Source: Thiohalocapsa sp. PB-PSB1 (GTDB taxonomy: Bacteria; Pseudomonadota; Gammaproteobacteria; Chromatiales; Chromatiaceae). Taken from it: DNA of 64,000 nt. The stretch spans positions 6,324,001 through 6,388,000 of the forward strand of contig CP050890.1 of the NCBI GenBank assembly GCA_016745215.1, written 5' to 3'. Positions 44,046 to 52,457 of the stretch are shown here, in pieces. Position 1 is the stretch's first letter; the number at the start of each line of letters is the position of its first letter. Made by a program: the position numbers and the translations under genes. The notes beneath the pieces are model-generated. The model was given only the letters and a program-made list of their open reading frames with translations. It had not been told where the DNA came from and searched no databases.

Positions 44046-46475
44046 TCAGCAACCTGCAAGCACCCGCCCGGCAAGCGCCTCGCCGCTAAGCCAGGCCCCC
44101 TCGACGCGAGCGCCGCCGCACCAATCACCGCAAGCGCCGATGCCGAGGCTGGGCGCCCACAAGCAGTCTTTGGCGAGCAGGTTGTCGGCCAAGCTGTAAA
44201 GCCAGCGGTGGGACTCAGACCAAACAACCTTGGGCAGAGGTTGACCAATCATTGCGGCAAAGGCAGCGAGCAGGGCAGCGATGACAGCCTCCTTGTCAGT
44301 CTCCAGATGTTGCTGCGTCCAATCGGCATGAGCGTGCAGTACAAAGACATGGCCCGATCGGCCAGGCTTGCTGCTGTTATTGGCGATCCAGCGTAATGGA
44401 CCCTGGTTGACGAACAGACCCTCCCAGCCAAGATCCAGCGCCGAGTCAAAAGCGACCATGACGGCCCAGCAAGGCGCATAGCGAATGGTCGCCGCCTGGT
44501 TGGCCAAGTCCTGTGCTGATACCAGCATGCGCGCGGCTTGCGGTGCTGGCGCAGCAATCAGTACGCGGTCGAAATGACCGAGCGGATTGTGCTGCTCATC
44601 GTGCAATAGCCAGCCCCCGGCGTCGCGCCGAGGTGGTGCAACGTTGGTCTGAAGCTTGACGTTCAGATCGGCGGCTAACATGCCACCCAGTGCATTCATA
44701 CCAGGCACGCCAACCCAGCGTTCCTGTTCTCGATCGGTGGGCAGGATGCGCTGGCCATCTGCAACATCGATGCGCCCGGGCCAGCGCGCCACCAGGCCGC
44801 GCTCGGACCAGCTCAGCACACGGCGGCGAAAGCGCGGATCGCGAATGGTGAAGTATTGGGCACCATGATCAGCATTTTGGTCAGTGTACCCGCTCCTGGC
44901 AAAATGCCGGGTTGCGACCCGACCGCCGTAGCCATGCGACTTCTCGAACAGGGTTACTTGTTGATTCTGGTCGGACAAGGCGCGCGCGGCCGCCAGCCCG
45001 GACATTCCGGCTCCGACCACAGCGATGCTCAGGCGCCGACCGCTGGCAGGGCGAGTGACTCTGCGGGCATAGGTGTCAAGGTCGAGCCGGCGGGCGTGAT
45101 CGGCGGTGTTGCGTTGGCGCAAGGTGCCGGTGACCGGTCGCTCGGGCTTGAAAGGCCGGTCGAACAGGCCGAGCGCCCAAAGCAGGCCGCCATAGGAGTT
45201 CGGATCGGAACCGTCCAATGCATGGCGATGGTTCAGATCGATCAATTCCGCCAAAGCATGCTGCGGATCGCGGGTCCAACCGGCAATCGCCTTGGCCCAG
45301 GTCATGCGCAGATTGTTGTGTAGTTCGCCGTGCACCAACAAAGACCGCTGGGCTAGATCCCAGAGACGATCCCCGGTGGCACCGCGGGCCAGGCGTTCGT
45401 GATCGATATATTGCTCGCGAGCGTCACCGGCATGCGCGCTCAGAGTGTCGCGCGCCCAATCCGGCAATGCAGACCAAGCCTCAGGATCATCGGTAAAAAA
45501 GCAAAAATTATGCGCCAGTTCGCGCCAGATCAGCAGCTCGTCCAGAAATTTTTCGGCGCCCTCCCCGTCCGCGGCATGTGCCTCACGGGCGATGCGAAAC
45601 GCAGACACATGGCCATGATGCAGATAGGCGGACAGCCGACTCACACCGCGCGGCCAAGACTCTGCCGCATCGTTGCGAAGCCGATGATAGCTGGCCAGTC
45701 CGTCGCGCTTGAAAGTCTCCCAACGGGCATAGCCGGCGCTGGATCCGCCGCGGGTATGCGCTGCCGGTGGCAGCGTATGGTCGATGTTGCAGTTGGCACA
45801 GAGGGCCGGGATATCGGCAAACCTGAGATCCAACGGCGCAAACGGCAAGGTACCTTCATACGCAAGCGGACGGTGATCCGTTTCAGGCCAGGAGCGTGGT
45901 ATTCGTTCTGCATAGGCTTGCTGATTTTGTCGGCGCAACTCAAAGGCGCGATTGAAGCGCTTCGGTTGCAGCTGCATAGGCATGATGCAAGCACAGTCGA
46001 CAGCCCAGACAGGGGTTTGTATACGCTCTGCTAATCTTCTGGTCCAAGCTGGAAATGGCGGCGCTGGAAAGTCCTCGGCGATCACCAACGCCGCGTGCGC
46101 GGCGAGTTCAGGCAGCGGCGATGCCGCATGCGGCTCCGTAGGTAGATGGAAAACAGCCCGAACGCCACGCCCAGCCATTTCTGCATGTGCATCTTGGGCG
46201 CCTTCCAAAATAAACGCGTGATGGCGGTCTGCGTTAAAGCGATGATTCCCGGCAAGTCCTTGATATACCAACAAGGGCAGTCCAAGCATATCGGCGACAT
46301 GCAGGGCCGTGTCGAGCGCCGGGTTTTCATGCCCACGCACTGCATGATGCATCCAGTACAAGACCAACTTGCCAGCGTCACGGACTGGATGATCCGATAG
46401 GCGCCGAATCCGCTCGTGTAAATGTATCGGCAGGTTTTGTGGGCAAAATTGCAACATGGCGTCGGCCTCGATCAT
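44046..46475 (-). CDS. Class II photolyase fused to a renalase-like FAD amine oxidoreductase
   Basis: An 809-residue two-part protein in one uninterrupted frame. Residues 1 to about 475 form a class II CPD photolyase: KLVLYWMHHAVRGHENPAL at the start, FLDELLIWRELAHNFCFFTD in the FAD domain, then LHNNLRMTWAKAIAGWT and ALDGSDPNSYGGLLWALGLF. From about residue 482 a new Rossmann motif begins (IAVVGAGMSGLAAARALSDQ, then GYGGRVATRHF), and the C-terminal part ends ACGDWCGGARVEGAWLSG, as in renalase-like NAD(P)/FAD oxidoreductases. Both halves look complete. The photolyase half repairs UV dimers with light; the oxidoreductase half could supply reduced flavin or act on another substrate, which is only inference. 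Confidence 0.88.
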   Translation of the reverse strand: MIEADAMLQFCPQNLPIHLHERIRRLSDHPVRDAGKLVLYWMHHAVRGHENPALDTALHVADMLGLPLLVYQGLAGNHRFNADRHHAFILEGAQDAHAEMAGRGVRAVFHLPTEPHAASPLPELAAHAALVIAEDFPAPPFPAWTRRLAERIQTPVWAVDCACIMPMQLQPKRFNRAFELRRQNQQAYAERIPRSWPETDHRPLAYEGTLPFAPLDLRFADIPALCANCNIDHTLPPAAHTRGGSSAGYARWETFKRDGLASYHRLRNDAAESWPRGVSRLSAYLHHGHVSAFRIAREAHAADGEGAEKFLDELLIWRELAHNFCFFTDDPEAWSALPDWARDTLSAHAGDAREQYIDHERLARGATGDRLWDLAQRSLLVHGELHNNLRMTWAKAIAGWTRDPQHALAELIDLNHRHALDGSDPNSYGGLLWALGLFDRPFKPERPVTGTLRQRNTADHARRLDLDTYARRVTRPASGRRLSIAVVGAGMSGLAAARALSDQNQQVTLFEKSHGYGGRVATRHFARSGYTDQNADHGAQYFTIRDPRFRRRVLSWSERGLVARWPGRIDVADGQRILPTDREQERWVGVPGMNALGGMLAADLNVKLQTNVAPPRRDAGGWLLHDEQHNPLGHFDRVLIAAPAPQAARMLVSAQDLANQAATIRYAPCWAVMVAFDSALDLGWEGLFVNQGPLRWIANNSSKPGRSGHVFVLHAHADWTQQHLETDKEAVIAALLAAFAAMIGQPLPKVVWSESHRWLYSLADNLLAKDCLWAPSLGIGACGDWCGGARVEGAWLSGEALAGRVLAGC

Positions 46476-46543
46476 CTTGCATGGCAGGCGATTCTGCTGC
46501 AGTGGCGTTGCCCGGACGAACGAGTCGCCGAGTCTGTCACCTT

Positions 46544-47962
46544 CTACAATGCGTAATTCAATGCAAAGGACAGAGTATCGACAGCAGCGTCCACCCGTGC
46601 GCGCGTGACCACATCGCCCTGGAAGGGAAATTTTTCATAGAATGAGCGACTGTTATTGATGCGGGGATGGCCAAAAAAAACATGCTGGTAAGATAATGTA
46701 AACTCCATGCGCCGCCGCGGCCTGTAGCTGAAACCCAATGCAGTCCAGATGCGGTTGGCATCGGGCAGACCAGTATTTCGGAATTGATCGACTGTGGGTG
46801 TGCGGTCGTACTGAACCCCGGCCCTCAGGGTAAAGGCATCGTTGTAACGATATTCGGCACCGGCGGACAGTGCATAGGTATCGCGATAGCCCTGCGGTAA
46901 TCTGACGCTCGGCATGCCATTGGCGTAGTGCACGTTCAATTCGTCGAATCGGCTCCAACCGAACCATTGAGCCTCGGCGAGTAATGTGGCGCGCTGAGTC
47001 GGTTGATGTGCCACACCGATTGCGACGATGTCCGGCAGCCGCACCTGAGTGTCGATTGACGATCTGAAATTGGCCGCGGCCAGCGCCCCGGTCAGCCCGG
47101 AAACGCTGCTTTTGCCGTCAATGGCATGGTTGATGCCGGAGCGATAATGCGCGCCGAGCCGGGTGTTCGGCGTGATATTCCATAACAGACCCAGATTGAA
47201 ACCCAACGACAGAGCATTCCCGGTCAGCTTACTGCGGCCATCAGCTGTTGCCAACAACGGATTCGGCGCCAGCGTGTTTGGGATGGCGCTGGTCAGAGTC
47301 ATATCGGCATACTGTAGATTCAGACCAGCGCCAACCGAGAGGGTCTCGCTGAGGCGATAAGCAACGGTTGGCGCCAGATCCAGCGTAACCAGTTCTGATT
47401 CGATGGAATCATAGCGACCGAACCAGTCGGAATCGTATTCCAACCGCAGCCCGAAGGGTGAGCTGAGGCCGACTCCGACCCACCAGCGCGAGCCCAGCGG
47501 TTGTACATAGAATAAACTCGCAACTGGTGTAGGCGCACCGGGATTACGACCTCTGCCGCCGAGCAGGTTCGTTGGTTTGTCTGCCGTGGCGGGGGCATTC
47601 AGCGTTGTCCCGCGATTCTGAAAACGATCCGATGGGGTTACCAAATTGACGCCGATCAGGATCTCCGCGCCAGTTAACCTGGTCATACCTGCGGGATTGA
47701 AGAAAACCGTACACGCACGCGCAGCCATGGCAACATTGCCGGCATTTGCGCGCCCTGCCCCATAGGCAGTTTGCTGAGGCACATAGAAGCCCGTTGCCAT
47801 GCACCAGTCGACCGCTCCCAGCAGCAAAGTAACTAGCAGAACCCATTGATACCCTATGGGCTTGTGCCCTGGAGCGTAAAATTGAATAAACACGATTGAA
47901 GTAATGCTACCTGGATAGTTGTATTCGGCTCGTGATCGTAATGCGTCGCGAGGCGTTGGCAA
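46544..47962 (-). CDS. FadL/OmpP1-type outer membrane channel
   Basis: A 472-residue outer membrane beta-barrel protein of the FadL/OmpP1/TodX family, which takes up hydrophobic compounds. After a hydrophobic segment (WVLLVTLLLGAVDWCMA) come the family marks GFYVPQQTAYGAGRANAG and VFFNPAGMTRL (the NPA motif), then many amphipathic strands and a C-terminal aromatic-type ending (DTLSFALNYAL). The listed N-terminus is about 40 residues longer than a normal signal peptide, so the real start may lie further in. It is 68 bases upstream of the photolyase fusion on the same strand and divergent from the operon starting at 48274. Confidence 0.87.
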   Translation of the reverse strand: MPTPRDALRSRAEYNYPGSITSIVFIQFYAPGHKPIGYQWVLLVTLLLGAVDWCMATGFYVPQQTAYGAGRANAGNVAMAARACTVFFNPAGMTRLTGAEILIGVNLVTPSDRFQNRGTTLNAPATADKPTNLLGGRGRNPGAPTPVASLFYVQPLGSRWWVGVGLSSPFGLRLEYDSDWFGRYDSIESELVTLDLAPTVAYRLSETLSVGAGLNLQYADMTLTSAIPNTLAPNPLLATADGRSKLTGNALSLGFNLGLLWNITPNTRLGAHYRSGINHAIDGKSSVSGLTGALAAANFRSSIDTQVRLPDIVAIGVAHQPTQRATLLAEAQWFGWSRFDELNVHYANGMPSVRLPQGYRDTYALSAGAEYRYNDAFTLRAGVQYDRTPTVDQFRNTGLPDANRIWTALGFSYRPRRRMEFTLSYQHVFFGHPRINNSRSFYEKFPFQGDVVTRARVDAAVDTLSFALNYAL

Positions 47963-48273
47963 TATGCTCGATTTTTCGAGTAAAGATCAGATTGTCTTAG
48001 TGAGTCGGCATGTTGTAGCATGATGGCAATGCGAAGAGTTAGGGGCGACCCCAAAGTCCGGCTTGTTCGCTGTAATCCCAAGTTTACCGGAATCTCATTG
48101 AAGTTCCCGTTGCGGTAGCTCGATTATTCGGCAAAACTGGCCCGGGCAAGGATTGGATCAACAGGCTTGCTCGTGAATGGTTACATCCTGCATCCGGCTC
48201 GACACTGCAGCACCTTCAACCTCATACCATATGGGACGAAGCCAGGTTACCGCTCGGAGGGAGAGAAATCGTT

Positions 48274-50550
48274 ATGGCAGACCAACGCACCATCAAGGTC
48301 GCGGTCATTGGCAGCGGTTGCGCGGCGATCTCCGCGGCCTTTGAATTAACGCGCCCCGAGCACCAAGGCAAATATCAGGTCACCGTCTATCAGACCGGAT
48401 GGCGGCTTGGCGGCAAGGGTGCATCGGGTCGTGGCCCGGCGCAGCGTATCGAAGAACACGGCCTGCACATTTGGCTGGGTTTTTATGAAAACGCCTTTCG
48501 GCTGATGCGTGAATGCTACGCGGAGCTAAAAGACACGGGCGCCACAGGGCGCGCATTTACTGACTGGGACGATGCCTTTTTTCCGGAGTCCTATATTGGC
48601 ATCACCGACCCAAGTGCTGGCGGCTGTCCGGAACGCGACCGCGCGATCTGGACATCCCATTTCCCGCCAGGGAAAGGACTGCCCGGTGACCCGCTGACTG
48701 ACCACAACCCGTTCACATTAGGCAGTTACATCGCGCGCACCGGTGCACTGGTGCGGGCACTGTTGCTCGGTCTGGAGACCCGCCACAATGGTGAGGCCGC
48801 CAGCGACGACGAGCATCCGGAAGCTGCGCACATGGATGACGCATCGCCGGAATTCGTGGTTGCCGGCATCATGCGCCTGCTTCGACACGGGGCTCTGTTC
48901 ACCGGCGCTCTATTGGTGGAAGCCGCAACCTTGCTGGAGGTGGTGCTGAAAGCCTTGCCCAACTATCCGGAAAGCCTTATGCTGCGCTTTCTCGGCACGC
49001 TTTCGGCGAGCGTGCGCGTAGTGTTCGAGAACATGATCGAGCGTGACGATGAGCAGCGCGTCAAATGGGAGATCATCGATCTGGTGATTGCCATCGTGGT
49101 CGGTGTGATTCGTTTTCGCCTGCTTACGGACGCGCGTGGTCTCGATGCCATCAACGACTACGAATGCCGCGAATGGCTGCGCCTGAACGGTGCTTCGGAG
49201 CGAGCGCTGAATTCCGCCTTTGTACGCGCCCTGTATGATCTGGCTTTGGCCTACGAGGACGGCGACCCGGAACGACCGGGACTGGCCGCGGGACAGGCGA
49301 TCCGCGGCTCATTGCGGATGTTCTTTACCTATCGCGGCGCACTGTTCTGGAAAATGCGCGCAGGCATGGGCGATGTGGTATTTGCGCCCTTTTATCAGGT
49401 GCTCAAGGCACGCGGCGTGCACTTTCAGTTTTTTCACCGATTGGAGAATGTCAAGCTGGCGGATCCGGCACAATCGGGTTCGAATTCAGACCAGCGACCC
49501 TACATCGAGGCGCTTGAATTTGCGGTTCAAGCCAAGGTGCGCAGCGGTGCGGAGTACCAGCCGCTGGTGGACGTACATGGAGTGCCGAGCTGGCCGGCGG
49601 CCCCGGATTTCAGCCAACTCGTCAACGGCGCTCGCATGCAGCGCGAGGGCCGCGACTTCGAGTCGCACTGGGACCGCCGCAAGGTCGCCGACAAGACCTT
49701 GCATGTGACACAGGACTTCGACTTTGTCGTGCTCGGAGTCAGCGTCGGAGCCATCCCGCACGTCTGCAGCGAAATCCTGGCCCGCGACCAGCGTTGGCGC
49801 GATATGGTTGCCAATGTGAAGACCGTTGCCACCCAGGCGTTTCAAATCTGGATGAACGAGGACATGCACGCCCTCGGCTGGCAGGGTCCACCGGTCACCC
49901 TGTCCGGGTTTACCAAACCATTCGACACCTGGGCCGATATGGCTCATGTCATACCACGCGAAGACTGGCCACGACCGCCGCGCTCCGTCGCCTACTTTTG
50001 CAATGTATTGGCAGAGCCGGAGCAGCCACCAGAGGATAAGGATACCGACTACCCGGCGCGGCGGCACGCCGAGGTGCGCGACAACGCGCTGCGCTTTTTG
50101 TCTACTCAGATTCAGCAACTCTGGCCGAACGCAGTGGATGCCCGCGGGCATTTCCGTTGGAATCTATTAGTATCGCCGGCGGACGAGCAATCTGCACCGA
50201 ACGATCCGGCCGCAACCAGCACAGATGCCCAGCCCGAGCACACAACCGCGGCGGGCGAGGAGCTGTCAGCGAGCGCCGCGCCGTCCGAAGAAGCAGGCTT
50301 CGACACCCAATTCTGGACCGCCAACATCAACCCGACGGACCGCTACGTGCTGGCTCTGCCGGGCACCCTGAAATATCGCATTTCGCCGCTGGACAACAGC
50401 TACGATAACCTCACCATTACCGGCGATTGGACCGACTGTGGCTTCAACGAGGGCTGCGTCGAGGCAGCGGTCATGTCCGGCCGATTGGCAGCGCATGCGA
50501 TCGCTGGCATACCCGCGCTGGAGGATATCATTGGTTACGATCATCCCTGA
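48274..50550 (+). CDS. Large FAD/NAD(P)-binding oxidoreductase, carotenoid-desaturase-like
   Basis: A 758-residue flavoprotein with a strong GGAGGGAGAG ribosome binding site. The N-terminal dinucleotide motif is KVAVIGSGCAAISAAFELT, followed by TGWRLGGKGASGR as in phytoene/zeta-carotene desaturases and amine oxidases, then EEHGLHIWLGFYENAFRLMR. The C-terminus closes the FAD site with ITGDWTDCGFNEGCVEAAVM. It is much longer than CrtI (about 500), with an insert at about 170-300 containing hydrophobic stretches, and an Ala/Glu-rich linker near 650. It opens a four-gene operon with a polyprenyl synthase, so an isoprenoid substrate is plausible but not shown. Confidence 0.82.
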   Translation: MADQRTIKVAVIGSGCAAISAAFELTRPEHQGKYQVTVYQTGWRLGGKGASGRGPAQRIEEHGLHIWLGFYENAFRLMRECYAELKDTGATGRAFTDWDDAFFPESYIGITDPSAGGCPERDRAIWTSHFPPGKGLPGDPLTDHNPFTLGSYIARTGALVRALLLGLETRHNGEAASDDEHPEAAHMDDASPEFVVAGIMRLLRHGALFTGALLVEAATLLEVVLKALPNYPESLMLRFLGTLSASVRVVFENMIERDDEQRVKWEIIDLVIAIVVGVIRFRLLTDARGLDAINDYECREWLRLNGASERALNSAFVRALYDLALAYEDGDPERPGLAAGQAIRGSLRMFFTYRGALFWKMRAGMGDVVFAPFYQVLKARGVHFQFFHRLENVKLADPAQSGSNSDQRPYIEALEFAVQAKVRSGAEYQPLVDVHGVPSWPAAPDFSQLVNGARMQREGRDFESHWDRRKVADKTLHVTQDFDFVVLGVSVGAIPHVCSEILARDQRWRDMVANVKTVATQAFQIWMNEDMHALGWQGPPVTLSGFTKPFDTWADMAHVIPREDWPRPPRSVAYFCNVLAEPEQPPEDKDTDYPARRHAEVRDNALRFLSTQIQQLWPNAVDARGHFRWNLLVSPADEQSAPNDPAATSTDAQPEHTTAAGEELSASAAPSEEAGFDTQFWTANINPTDRYVLALPGTLKYRISPLDNSYDNLTITGDWTDCGFNEGCVEAAVMSGRLAAHAIAGIPALEDIIGYDHP

Positions 50551-50580
50551 GCGTCATTCCCATAGGACGGAGCAATCCTA

Positions 50581-51378
50581 ATGTCAGACCGAGAGCGCCT
50601 ACGTCGGGCGGACCCGGAACGAACCGGGCCGATCCGCGACTTCACCACCTACTTTCGCGACACGGCATCTTGGAATATGCCTTCATCCCAAACGCCTGAT
50701 CCAGCTGCCGATCAGCCGCCGCCACTGGAGCCCGGCGACGACCCGATCGCCTATGGCGTTGCGCTTGGCTATCAGGTCGTCGAAGAACATATCCGTCAGG
50801 GATACAGAGCTGCCCATACTCTGCGCAACGGCACCGACGCGCAGCAGCACGCCCATCGCAACTCCAGCAAACAGCCGAACACTAACCAGAGTGGCGCCGA
50901 TCTCGGCGATTTCCTGACCCGTGCTGTGCATCTCTATCAGGATGCCGGCAGCCTGGTGCTCGATGTGGTCGAACAGGTTGCACAGAATCCCAGATTGCAG
51001 TCCGCATTGTCCTTTGTTCGCTCTGACGATGCGTTTTCCCAGGCCAACGCCGCAGATGCCGGCGCCGTTGGCGCCACGGCTGGCGGGCAGGGCCAGAGGA
51101 TCGGAGTCGAGCTGATCACCGCGCGTCCGGCCCAAGCGCGGGCCGAACTGCATGGCGCATCTGCATCCTTCACCCCCATGCTCGATGAATTGCGGGCACC
51201 GGATAAGCACACTCCACCTCTGACGGGCATCCAGATTCTGCCTGATACAAGCGGCAATGGTATCATGCTGCAAGTCAAGGTGCCGGACGAGCAACCGGCT
51301 GGCATCTACAGCGGATTGATTCTGGACGCGGCCAGCGGTGAACCGCGTGGCACCCTGTGTGTGCGTCTGTCAGGCTAA
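50581..51378 (+). CDS. Unknown protein of the isoprenoid-like operon
   Basis: 265 residues; I do not recognise the family. An N-terminal polar part is followed by an amphipathic helical stretch with GVALGYQVVEEHIRQGYRAA (about 60-80), a Gln/Asn/His-rich linker, a second helical stretch LGDFLTRAVHLYQDAGSLVL (about 109-130), and a Gly/Ala linker. The last 90 residues look like a beta-sandwich (VELITARPAQARAELHG, then MLQVKVPDEQPAGIYSG). No signal peptide is evident. The helical part resembles phasin-like or polymerase-accessory proteins only in general character. It starts 30 bases after the flavoprotein gene with an AGGACGGAG site, so it belongs to the operon. Confidence 0.7.
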   Translation: MSDRERLRRADPERTGPIRDFTTYFRDTASWNMPSSQTPDPAADQPPPLEPGDDPIAYGVALGYQVVEEHIRQGYRAAHTLRNGTDAQQHAHRNSSKQPNTNQSGADLGDFLTRAVHLYQDAGSLVLDVVEQVAQNPRLQSALSFVRSDDAFSQANAADAGAVGATAGGQGQRIGVELITARPAQARAELHGASASFTPMLDELRAPDKHTPPLTGIQILPDTSGNGIMLQVKVPDEQPAGIYSGLILDAASGEPRGTLCVRLSG

Positions 51379-51386
51379 GCGCGCCG

Positions 51387-52430
51387 ATGTCCACCACCAA
51401 GCGCTCCAATACACCGGGTCTGGTAGCCGAGGTGCTCAACGAATACGGCAGCATGACCCGCGATAAGGTCAAACAGTATCTGCCGAGCGGATCACCGCGC
51501 GCCTATCTCTACGAACTGCTAGCAGATTATCCCGGGCGCGGCGGCAAGATGATGCGACCAACCCTGTGCATTGCCAGCGCACGGGCATTCGGTGCAAAGC
51601 CGGAGGAAGCCCTGCATTCAGCAGTTGCCATCGAGTTATTGCATAACGCGCTGTTGATCCACGACGATATCGAAGACGAAAGCGAAGAGCGCCGCGGACG
51701 CCCGACACTGCACATGCTGCACGGCATCCCCTTGGCCATCAATACCGGCGACGCGCTGATTCTGCTCGGCCTGCGACCGCTGATCGACAATGCTGGCCGC
51801 CTGGGGCCACGTTTGGCCATGAACATCCTCGCTGACGCTGAACGTATGGCCTGGGAATCGGTCGAGGGACAAGCGATCGAGTTGGGCTGGCGCAAGGACA
51901 ACATCAACGATTTGCGTGACGGCGATTATTTGAACATGGTGCTGAAAAAGACCTGCTGGCTCGCCACCATTCTGCCCAGCAGAATCGGCGCACTGATCGG
52001 CACGCGCAATCGAATCAACCTAACCCCATTCATTCGTTTTGGTTTTTTCCTCGGTGCCGCGTTCCAGATTCAGGACGACCTGCTCAACTTGGGCGCCGAC
52101 AAGCGCTATGGCAAAGAAGCCTGTGGCGACCTGTTCGAGGGCAAGCGCACGCTGATGCTGCTGCACACCTATCGCCGTGCAAGCGCGGATCAGCGCGAAC
52201 GTATCGCGAGCATTCTCGGCGCGCCGCGGGAAGAGAAAAGTGCGGAACAGATCGACTGGCTGCGTGCCCTGATGGACGAACATGACGCCATCGGTCATGC
52301 GCGCGGCATCGCCCACGGTCTGGCCGGAGCGGCACTGCACGAATTCGATGATATCTATGGCAAACTGCCCGATTCGCGGGACAAGCGTTTTATCCACGGT
52401 CTTGCGACCTGGGTATTCGAGCGTATCTGA
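51387..52430 (+). CDS. Polyprenyl diphosphate synthase family protein
   Basis: About 347 residues of the trans-isoprenyl diphosphate synthase fold. GGKMMRPTLCIASARAFG is the substrate-binding region, and the first Asp-rich motif is LIHDDIEDESEERRGRPT (DDxxD, without the insertion of bacterial FPP synthases). The second Asp-rich motif is IQDDLLNLGADKRYGKEACG, where the fourth residue is Asn instead of the usual Asp. KEACGDLFEGKRTLMLLH is also conserved. The ATG at 51387 (MSTTKRSNTPG) fits just after the preceding stop; the ATG at 51357 would overlap it. It would make a linear C15-C25 or longer diphosphate; the length cannot be told. It is the third gene of the operon. Confidence 0.88.
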   Translation: MSTTKRSNTPGLVAEVLNEYGSMTRDKVKQYLPSGSPRAYLYELLADYPGRGGKMMRPTLCIASARAFGAKPEEALHSAVAIELLHNALLIHDDIEDESEERRGRPTLHMLHGIPLAINTGDALILLGLRPLIDNAGRLGPRLAMNILADAERMAWESVEGQAIELGWRKDNINDLRDGDYLNMVLKKTCWLATILPSRIGALIGTRNRINLTPFIRFGFFLGAAFQIQDDLLNLGADKRYGKEACGDLFEGKRTLMLLHTYRRASADQRERIASILGAPREEKSAEQIDWLRALMDEHDAIGHARGIAHGLAGAALHEFDDIYGKLPDSRDKRFIHGLATWVFERI

Positions 52431-52457
52431 TCAGCCGATGGAGCTGGAATCAACATC

